64,000 nt of DNA from Coprinellus micaceus (lineage: Eukaryota; Basidiomycota; Agaricomycetes; Agaricales; Psathyrellaceae), in assembly GCA_951394405.1 (NCBI GenBank), contig OX596340.1, positions 3,162,001 to 3,226,000 on the forward strand. The letters run 5' to 3'. The notes under the pieces were generated by a model. The model was given only the letters and a program-made list of their open reading frames with translations. It was not told the DNA's origin and searched no databases. A program made the position numbers and the translations under genes. Shown here in pieces: positions 52,634 through 61,669 of the stretch (its first letter is position 1; each line of letters begins with the position of its first letter).

Positions 52634-54749
52634 TCATCGACTCGGCTTGAATGGATTCGGCCAATGAGGATTTGGATCCAACGCCGCGGCCCGTAGAGGA
52701 AACTCCTGTGGCGAGTCATAATCGAACCGAAATTTCTTGAACCTATCCCGCAACATCTCCTTTGCTGTGGGTACCCGCCAGCCGTGCTCCCTGCACCATT
52801 GGAGTATACCCTTCCTCCAGACACCACAAGCGGGAAGGCAGTGGTACCATTTGCACTGGAAGGCAATATCTATCAGTGATTGTGTCCTGTGGAGATGAAA
52901 GAACCATAGTCACTTACTTGCCGGTGGATTAAGGCAAATACTCCGGGAATATCTCGACTATGGAAGTCAATTGGAAGATTGGCTAGCCACCACTCGACAT
53001 CCCCAGAAGCATACTTGCGGCACGGATCAATATATAACTCTAAATTTCTGCAGAACCTCAGGAGGAAGCCTTGAGATGGGGGGTTTGTCAAAGGGTTGGC
53101 ATTGGGTTGAGGGCCTCTCGCTGTATTGGCATGAGCTTGTGGAGAATGATTGAAAATGGGGGACAATACACACCTTGTAGGACCTGATAGTACCGGTCCT
53201 GCATGAAGTGGGTGAGGGTCTCCCCGTTTACGTGAAGGTCAGAGCTCCGGTGTGGGTCCTGGAGGAAGTCGAGGAGTGATTTGTGGTAGAAATGGAACTC
53301 GGGGTCCCCTTGTTCATCCGTCAGCCTGACCAATGACGTCAAACTGCCCAACACATGTTCTGACTCTCCGGAGTATGACTCAAGTGTGCCTTTGATGTAG
53401 GAGTCGTTGTCGAAGATACGGCGTTGATGGTCGTTGATAAGGTGGAGCCACTTCACCGCTAATAGTGGTTCTGGGCTAGTATGCAAGATGCGGCTGTACA
53501 ACGTGTCGAGCGGTGCGAAGGGCTTTGGGTTGTCGAGACGGCGCCACTCTAGGACCTGAATGAGCTGCTGTTGTGGCGGCCCTAGGCGGGGATTGTCCAC
53601 GAAACGGATGACCGTCGCGGCGTAGATGAACTGGCCAGATGCCTCCTTGACGAGGACGTCGACTACGTCCTTGGAAGCCCAGGTCGATGGGAGATTGAAG
53701 CGGCGACGGAGGTCACTGAACATTGCTTCAAGGTAGAGTTGGATGTCGGCGTCCGGGTCGTACTTATTGTCGAGGAAGATGTTGAGGATGGGAGTGGGGG
53801 CAGTGGAGAAGAAGTGTCGAATGACGGGCTCGGGTCGGGAGGCGATGATAACGCGAAAGGGGAAGGCGGGGTCTGCGCATGCGCGCGATAAAACGGAGAG
53901 GACCTCCTTCTGAGCCTTTGTGCTCGACACTGCATCCCCGAGATCCGACTCGCTCATGCCCTCACATTCGTCCAGCCCATCGACGATGATAACTGCAGGC
54001 CAACCCCTCCAGTTCGAACGACCTACAATCTTGCGCAGTGGCGCCAAGATGAGGCTTTCGACCTGTTGGTCTAGATGCCTTTCGAACACCACCGGGTCAC
54101 GCTCTATGACGGCGAGGACTTCGTCCTTGTAACCCACGATGGGTTCGTGCTGGAGGAGGCTGTATACGAGGGTGGTTACGAATAGCTTGCTGATGCGTCG
54201 ATTTACAGACCCGGCGAAGGCAGAGAAAAAGAAGCTCGCGGCGAGTAGGCCTTGCTTGTAACACTCGTCTGCGATCGTTCCCGCGATCGCCGTCTTCCCT
54301 GACCCGGCGGGGCCTGAGAGCCACAGGATCCTCTTCGGTGCGTCGTCTTGCTCGCCGTGCCGGATCCAGCTCATGATATCGCTCTGAACCGCGGTCCGGG
54401 TTTCTGGGTGACACTTGGGAGCGTCAGGGCCTCGTTCTGCAGAGTCGTGGAGGGCGCCGTGAGATACATGGCCCAAAAGACCTGTAGTTTTCATTAGCGA
54501 CTTGACGTTCACTACCCCGGGCTATCTATGAGGTACTGTAGACGTACGGTCAAGTGGCCCGATGCGAGAGGGTGAAGTGATGGTGATAGCGGTGCCATGG
54601 TTGTGGAAGGTTGTGCTATTGTCGTGGTAAGTTGTGCTATTGTCGTAGGTCGTGCTATTGTCGTGGTAATCCCTTGCCACGTTCGCGATATTCAATTCCT
54701 GTACCCCAACGCACAGTGCGCCATCTGGGGACTTCCGAGTAGTCGACAT
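52634..54749 (-). CDS. NACHT-domain NTPase (NLR-like), copy D
   Basis: Four exons (54749-54548, 54481-53174, 53120-52918, 52855-52634) join in frame to 644 residues. The first exon and the first half of exon 2 are almost identical to copy A (only a missing codon in the heptad repeat, TTYDNSTT). The later part of exon 2 (SYSGESEHVLGSLTSLVRLT and the HFYHKSLLDFL block) is nearly identical to copy B, so the gene is a mosaic. Walker A GPAGSGKT, Walker B VIIVDGLDECEG. The tail CKWYHCLPACGVWRKGILQW is followed by a copy-specific end due to a shifted stop (TGA at 52634-52636). Introns 66, 53 and 62 nt, the same lengths as in copy A. Likely expressed. Confidence 0.9.
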
Positions 54750-55629
54750 GGAGTGGAGTCTGGATGAGGATAGACGGAGACTAGACGATGGAGGCACGGA
54801 AGGGTTGAGGGTGGTGGTGGTGGTGGTGGGTGTTCAAGATGGGAGGAGAGCGTGGGCGCTTATCGCTGTGGGACTTGTTTGTATGTGTGTACGTTGTGGC
54901 TAACCACAGCACAAGGCGGTGATGCCTGACCTCAAGGCAAGTACTCCTCATACACATTTCAGCTACATTTCGATTAGAGGACCCCTCATAGGGTTAATAG
55001 TTGCCTATAATTTACGGAGGGTAACTGCAGAGGGGAAGGATGCTTCGGATGCACCGAATCTCGTCCTACATCAGGTTTTTCGTTGACAGCTGGTGAAGCC
55101 AGGTGCACCTGATCATCGGCCGGCGGCATGATCCGACAATTTGTCCGATTGGATCACGCCGACCAGAAACCATCAGCCCTGACAAGCGCCTCATCAGCGA
55201 ATACCTGAGCGCCACCTCTGGCCACCTGCGCCTTGAATCATAGTTTCGAAGTCACTGTAAGCATACAAACCGTCCAAATATTCACATGTCCCGTCATCTC
55301 CAGGGAGGCGCGCGACCGAAAATTCATCCCCAGGAATGCGATATCACGACGGTAATGGCTGATAAGATAAAGCTCACAACTCCAGCTCTGGTGAGGCCAG
55401 GTCGCTCGCCATTTCATCGGTCCCTCCCGCCCTCTTGGGCGATTCTTTGGCAATGGACCAAATTGAATTCGACCCTGTACCCCGCGAAACGAGGCGATAC
55501 CTCATGCACTTGGGACTGACTGGATACGGTAACTACAAATTGCCTCGATTCCTTTCGGGTGGTACGACAAGGGCAGTACTGAATGTGTTTTCAATCCTGC
55601 ACTTGGAGACCGCTGCCGTGTTAAAGTAT
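54750..55629. other. 5' flank of NACHT copy D and right border of the array
   Basis: Up to about 55030 it matches the copy A flank at 22080-22350. After that the sequence becomes unique, so the right edge of the array lies near 55030. No gene supported to the tRNA. Confidence 0.5.
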
Positions 55630-55702
55630 TGGAGTGACCAGGAATCGAACCTGGGACCATCCGTTGACTAGACTGGACGCTCTACCACTGAGCTACCACC
55701 CT
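55630..55702 (-). tRNA. tRNA-Thr (AGU)-like gene, imperfect
   Basis: On the minus strand, the D arm GCTCAGTGGTAGAGC and T arm CCAGGTTCGATTCCTGG are perfect, and the anticodon loop reads CTAGTCA with anticodon AGT. The anticodon stem TCC(A)GT/ACGGA pairs fully only if one A is bulged, and the first acceptor pair is A-C while the other six pair (two as G-U). This suggests a tRNA-Thr gene that is either degenerate or slightly unusual. No CCA is encoded. Box A and box B are intact, so transcription is plausible. Confidence 0.75.
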
Positions 55703-55853
55703 ATGGATAGACAGTGTGCAGATGTTGATACTATGGGGCCTTAAACATTCCCCATACACAGGCTCGTCACCATGTGGGATACAGTCACATATAGCACTGC
55801 ACCAATATCAAGTCTAGGCTGTCGATTGACCACTTCCAACATGCCGCTCATCC

Positions 55854-57798
55854 TTATGACCCCCCGGCCTCCATCAAATTCTCCAAGTCCAGATTGGTGA
55901 GTGCTATCGTGACAAAGATCGACGGATCTTCCAAAGTTGTCAATACGCCGGAGTTTAGGCGTTCTTCCCAATCAACTTCATCGTCTTGCCTATGGTGCTT
56001 CGCCTGCATGTTCAAAAAGATGTAGGAACCTAACACGCAACACGCAGCTGCGGATGGACCGACGAGGAGGTAGGAGACAAAGGCTGGTGCGTATGCAAAT
56101 GTGACGGAACTGGCAACTAACAATGCTGAAGAGGAGTCAGCATTTCCGTACTTGCACTGAAAAACCAAAGCAACCCACTGAAGTTGCTGGAAAAGGTACA
56201 TCATGAAAAGCATGAAAAGGTCAGCCGGATGTCCACCCATTTCCCTACCCTACTGTGGATACTTACACAACGAAATATATCGTTGAATCGTGGACCTACG
56301 CGTTGTGATCGTGGCGGGGTTAGAGAGGTGAATAAAAATCGTGAACAGTGCACACACAATCAATTTGACCAGGCTCGATGCCGGGATTTCCCTGGGTTTC
56401 CAAATCCACGCCCAGACAATGACCGACAAGAACAGAAAGAGTTCGGTGACGAGGGTCAAAATCCTGCCAGTACAACCCCGTCAGTCTCCCACCAGTGACG
56501 GGGCGAAGAAAAGGGGTGACTAAATTGATTTTTGGGGATGCAGTACACACCAAATACCTAAGACGGTGTCCGCCATTCTAATAGTGTAACATGCGGTGAA
56601 CGACGCTTTCTCGGCAACGTCTACGGCCCCACATCATTAGTCTCGTCACTACAAGCACAGTACTTTTGAACCTACTGTCCGATTCAGTGTTGGATACAAA
56701 GCTCTTGACGAGTAATCCTACGCGAACTGCTATTCCTCCTGGGGGGATCACATGACATTTGCAACTCTAGTGGGGGAATAGGGAAGCAAGTTTTTAGAGA
56801 ACTCACCAAAATAGCATGCAGAGGTCAAGGCAAGGACGACCTGAAGGCACACACAGGCGGCGGTTAGCTCTCCGAGAGGATGGTGAAACCAAACTCCTTA
56901 CTTTATGACACCGATCTAGATGGAAAATTGGCCATGGTAAACGGTAGGCTGGAACTAGAAGATGGCGACAGCCCAACATCGCTGCCGACTCACGTAGGGC
57001 CCATACATGCAAGACCAAGATGCCTGCAGGGGCGTTAGTAAATGGCTGACCCCAAGACAAAAGTCGATACCTTGGACAGTGATAGACGAAAGCATGAATC
57101 CTCTGAAGGGTATCAGAGATGCCCACGCCCTGGTGCTCATGATCAATGAGGAGAAGTTGAAAGTACATACATGAGCAGCCACTCGAGATGGGACCAACAT
57201 CTGTAAAGAGTGAGCCCTTACTGCATGACGCTGATGGTGAGGGACTATCACACCTACTAGCGCAGGTACCATGTCAGCCACTGAACCCCAAGAGCGGTTT
57301 CTAGAGGCTTACCCCAGCGTGAGGATCTTGCTGCATCCACCCCACCGCGAAGAAGTTTGAACTACTCATTTCCACACCATAGGTCAGCGAAGGCTTAGAT
57401 GCAACGGACAACGCGACGGGACGTACACCAGTACTCCTTCGGCGGCATAGTGGTTGAGAAGGAAAAGGATCTTCGCAAGCGATAAGCGGGACCTGAGGAG
57501 TGAAAATATGGGTGAGAGAGCAATCGGAGGCAAGGGGTCGCGCACGGCCAGATGTGTGAGATCTGGGGGCAAGACCAAGGTTAGAAACAAATATGTGCTC
57601 CCTGGTAGAGAAACCGACCTCCTTATCGAAGGTGAGTGCATGATTATAGAGCAGGATCATGAAACACGCAGCTGCATCCCCGGAGTGAGCGCAAGAGTGC
57701 TTGGAGGGTGATAGGGAGGACTCACTGGCGGTCCACATGAGGTGCATTCCTTGCGTTTGAACATCGAACGTGCTCGACAAATTGGCGGGGTCTGGCAT
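55854..57798 (-). CDS. multi-pass membrane protein, DUF6533 type
   Basis: Minus-strand, many short exons; only some junctions are certain. The start exon 57798-57726 reads MPDPANLSSTFDVQTQGMHL and joins through a 54-nt intron to ACFMILLYNHALTFDKEV, which matches the LLYDH-TxDxE signature of DUF6533. A later exon SLAKILFLLNHYAAEGVLVY matches the second signature (AKxLFxxNRY). Downstream hydrophobic segments include LILVLHVWALRESAAMLGC, TELFLFLSVIVWAWIWK, VKLIVCALFTIFIH and FVSYLLVGPSAAACCVLGSY. About seven spans are expected for the family, which is abundant in agarics and of unknown function. The final exon ends at 55854 after an acidic tail. Exon borders between 55854 and 57671 are approximate, and one broken exon cannot be excluded. 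Confidence 0.6.
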
Positions 57799-58822
57799 CG
57801 GATTGCACAACTTCTGAGGGTGAGAAACCGGTGGGTAGGAGGTGGGTAGGAAGAGAAGAAGGAGGAGGAGGAGTATAAGATCGAAATCGACCTTACCGCG
57901 CATTCCAGCACTCCGTCGAAAGGTGAAAGGGGAAGCAATTTGCGACATAGTTCCATCAGCGGACTGGATGCCATAGATACATTTACCGGTTCACCAGGCC
58001 CTCGAATATATTATCTTCATCATTTGTCCGCGTTCATCGCTCATGCACTTCAACCCAAAGTTTCCGAAAGCGATGCCCACAATACACAGCGTAGCATTCG
58101 TGGAAATATGCGATGCCAGACCCTGCATCAGGCCTGACCCTTGGTGCGTTCACGCACCAAAATATCACTGCAAAGTCGAACACCGGCCGAAGGCTTCAAG
58201 CATTGGCGGCGCGACCACAATACTGCGAAAAGGCTAAATTACCACCCAAGGTTGTCAGTATGTCAAGTTCTCCGTCAAAATTCAGTGTCGACAAGGGCGC
58301 ACCAATTCAAATATCAAAACTTCCATTTAGTCGTTTCAAAACACCGCGAATGTGATATAGAAATGGGGGCGCCTGAGCAGCAATATCACATTCCGCAGCA
58401 GGTAATTGAGTCTGAGTCCAGAATAAACCAAGTGGGGGCAACGCACGCTCGAGGTTGCAGTTAAAGCCAAGCAATGATTTCAGGTGCTTGGAGCCTCCAC
58501 TGCAAACTCTCGGGCATCACCAAGCGGAGATTGAACAATGGAGCCATGCCGCACCTAAAAAGGAGTTGCGGGAGGCGACTCGAACATGTATTCACAACGT
58601 TGGATTGGATGTGCGTAGATGCTTACTTGCTGGGGCTATGCTTTGTTTCGGGCTTCCTCATCTAGGGGATTATGGGTCGGTGCCAGCGGTGGGCTCGGAG
58701 CTGACCTATCATAGCAGTGAACTTTTAACTCCAAATCGGAATCCGGTGTGTCAATATCTCCTTACCTCCTCGCACGACTTGGAGGACTTCCAAAATGCAC
58801 AACCCGGGGTAGCTAATGAGTA
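57799..58822. other. gene-free stretch
   Basis: About 1 kb between the membrane-protein gene and the Pogo-like element. It contains the promoter side of the minus-strand gene. No ORF with recognisable content, no repeat found. Confidence 0.45.
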
Positions 58823-58824
58823 TA

Positions 58825-61605
58825 CAGTACACTATCTCGTAACGCATAATGGCGGGACCTGCCCTTTGCCTATGCATTATAAGATTTATGCATGACAATA
58901 TATGCAACAAAAAATTCTCATCTATAGTGTATTAAAGCATACCCATGGTGCAGAGTAGCTACAGTACTGTTGTAAGGATGATAAAACATCAAGTTGGTTT
59001 AAAAAATGTGTTGATGGTGGTCTGCTTTGCAGAATCCACACCCTCCTTCACCAAATGGCCCCGGAACCCACGCAAACTCTCTGCAAGTTTCAGGCCCTCA
59101 GAATCACCACCCCAAGCCACTGCAAGATCCTCCATGCGTGCACACAGGTCAATCACATCACGTCGAGTGACTTTACCTCCTCCCACCTCATCCTCATCCT
59201 CATCCTCATCCTCACTGTCAATTTCAACAACTTCACCAGATGCAACCCTATTCTCATGCACAATGTGATCCACAATTGTCTTGTCAAGTGTCTTGTCGTC
59301 AATTTCGGGGAGAATAGCTGATGGATCTTCACGCTCAGCAGGTGGATCCACAATGTCGTCTATGGTGATGGTCTTGTCCTTGATGCAGTTGCGACGTTGG
59401 AGTTCTCTGACATTGGCCATGAGATCCCCTTCAGCTTCCAATGTCTGAGCTGAACGAGGAAAAAGGTGAGCTGGTGCTGGTGGGAATTGGTGGGCTGCTG
59501 GTGCAAGCTTGTCAATCACCTCAATGGCCTTTGCGGTGTCACCTTCAGCATCCATCACAGCTTTGAGAGCCTCAGCCCAGTCTTCACACTTGAAGGCAGA
59601 GCCCAGATGGCTCTGCAGGCTTGCTTCAGCCTGTGGGAGGGTCATGGAATCATTGAGGGCGAATTTGTGAAGGATGTCCCAAGCCCCAGAATTGGTGGTG
59701 ACAGACACCTCAACTTCAGGTGTCTCAGAGGTGGAGTTGGTGTCATCAGCATTTTTGGTTTCACTGGTGGTTCGTTATTCAGGAGTTGCAGGGAATATTC
59801 AAATTGTGAAATAACTTACCCAGGCTGATTGAGCTGGATCTTCACATGGTCCCAGCAATTCTTGAGTGTCTCAGGTGTGACAGCATTCCAGGCACGAAGG
59901 CCAAGCACAATGCTTTCAAGCAGATTAACCTTGAAAAGCTCAGTCTCGCCAGCTTCATCAAGATCAAGTGCACGACGGCACAACTCCTTGCGGTACAGGG
60001 CCCTGAAAGTGCGGATGGCACCACCATCCATTGGCTGAACATGAGCAGTGAGGTTGGGTTTGAAGAAGACAAGCTTGATGTTCTTGGGGACATATTCAGT
60101 CTCGCAATAATGGGCAGAGAAGTTGTCAATCAGCAAGATAATGTGGCGCTTTTCCTTGATCATCTTGAGGTCAATTTTGCGAATGTATCTGCAGAAACAT
60201 AAGTTTGGGGACCAGGATGAGGGCACAGGTGTACTCACTCAGCAAACAGCACTCGTACCATCCATGCTGTCTTGTTGTTGCGATAATAAAGGTCTGCACG
60301 GGCCTGGGCACTCAAGTTCTTGAAGCAACGAGGGTTTTTGGACTTTCCAATGATGATTGTTGGGAGCTTTTCAGACCCATCTGCATTGGATCCAACGCCA
60401 AAGGTGATTCTGAACTTGTCAATCTTCTTCCCAGACATCAGCTTTGATGCAAGGCCACGATCAGGGGGGCAGCTGGACAGGAACAGCAGTCAGCCAAGGC
60501 AATAAGCATAAAGAGAAGCAGTGACAAACAATGGGAAAAAACTTGTCTCGTCAAAGTTAAACCGGTCCCTGAGTGCGTATGGCTCCAGGATCTTGGAAAT
60601 GTGTGCGCGTTCATCTTCAATAGCCTTGGGATTAGCAGAAGCGGCTTCACCATGACGCTGAATCTCCCGGAGTCCATAGGCCTTGCAGAATGATGCCACC
60701 CAACCATTTGCAATCATCCGGCGCTCCTGTGGCACATTGAGAAGCTTCTCAAACCGAGCGCACTTTTCCACAAGCATGGGGCCATTGACGACCTCCCCCC
60801 GTGAATTCATGTGCCTTACCCACTCAATCAGGGCATGCTCGACGTTCGGCTCAGTGACAATGCGGGCCCGTTTCATATCAAGCGCATTCGATGTCTCCGT
60901 AACACGTGACTCAATTGAGGCCCGGTCACGGAGCTTCCGAGAGAGGGTGGTCTGGGTGAACTCCAATGCACCATCCAGTTTTGTCGCAAAGTGCTTGACA
61001 ATTGCACCCTGTGACATGCCTGGATGGTCATCAACAAATTGATACACCCTCACCCAGTCGCCGAGGGTGAGATTCTCGCGTTTGGTGTTGATTGGCTTGG
61101 CGGCACTGCAGTGGGTTGGGGTCTTCTTTGATGCCATCATCTTCTGCTTTAGGTCGTAAGGCGCAGGCTTAGGACGAGCCTTTTGAGTGGGAACATTCCG
61201 GTCTGGGAGGGAGGACTGTGTGGAGCTCATGGAGATGGAAAGGAGGTGTGGAGTGCTGGCAGAAAACACGAAGCCTGGCTTTCAAAAAATTTGACTCATT
61301 TCCCACTCGCTGATGCCTCGCCCCAACGCTGAACACCCCAAATGTTTGCTGCATTTAGCATTTAAGCAGAGTGGCCATCAGTTCATATGAATTTGGGCGC
61401 TCATGCGGGCTGTGTTCAGTCCGAGCGCCCTTGAACCGTGCCGCAAATCACACATCCCGTAATGCATAAGCCCTCCCACAGCCTATGCATTATGCATCAC
61501 GAGAATAATGCATAATTTCCCGCCGCCCGTGGGGGGGAACACTCATGGGCCATGCATTATGAAATATATGCATTACGACGTTATGCACTACGAAATAGTG
61601 TACTG
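58825..61605. mobile_element. complete Pogo/Tigger-like DNA transposon, 2,781 bp
   Basis: Terminal inverted repeats begin CAGTACACTAT at both ends (58825 onward and reversed to 61605) and extend about 25 bp with three mismatches. They are flanked by the TA duplication (58823-58824, 61606-61607) typical of Tc1/mariner-Pogo elements. Subterminal zones carry many ATGCATTATGCAT-like motifs. The enclosed transposase gene is complete. All parts needed for autonomous transposition appear present. Confidence 0.93.
58989..61230 (-). CDS. Pogo/Tigger-like transposase with CENP-B helix-turn-helix and DDE_1 domain
   Basis: Four minus-strand exons, 61230-60530, 60472-60239, 60188-59820 and 59763-58989, join in frame to 692 residues; introns are 57, 50 and 56 nt with GT..AG ends. 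The N-terminal DNA-binding part has LTLGDWVRVYQFVDDHPGMS and a Tc5/CENP-B-type HTH with RRMIANGWVASFCKAYGLRE. The DDE catalytic core shows FNFDETSFF, LLIDNFSAHYC and HVQPMDGGAIRTF, the three aspartates being conserved, the second and third about 33 residues apart. A C-terminal acidic region (an Asp-Glu repeat coded by a TCATCC-type microsatellite near 59190) ends KQTTINTFFKPT. The start MSSTQSSLPD is the first ATG in frame. No stops or frameshifts. The enzyme cuts and pastes the element at TA sites. Confidence 0.92.
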
Positions 61606-61669
61606 TAGTAGTAGGAGTCGACCATCAGCAGTGGATCTGATGTGGCGTTCAATGGCACAGGGTTGTGGT

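Larger units (their letters stand above)
15421..54960. repeat. four-copy tandem segmental duplication (SHO1 relic + NACHT gene)
   Basis: Four units share the same order and orientation: unit A about 15.4-22.6 kb, unit B about 23.5-30.7 kb, unit C about 31.3-47.1 kb (enlarged by a 9-kb LINE) and unit D about 47.2-55.0 kb. Each has a plus-strand SHO1 relic followed by a convergent minus-strand NACHT gene; units B, C and D also show a decayed minus-strand gene to the left of SHO1. The non-coding spacer between SHO1 and NACHT is also shared, for example the motif GCGAGATCTACTGACA near 19770 and 52455, with GTGAGATCTACTGACA near 28390. Exact unit borders were not determined. Confidence 0.85.

Noticed and set aside
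58945..60447. Plus-strand ORFs over the Pogo-like transposase
   Set aside because: Opposite-strand shadows; the minus-strand exons give a complete DDE transposase.
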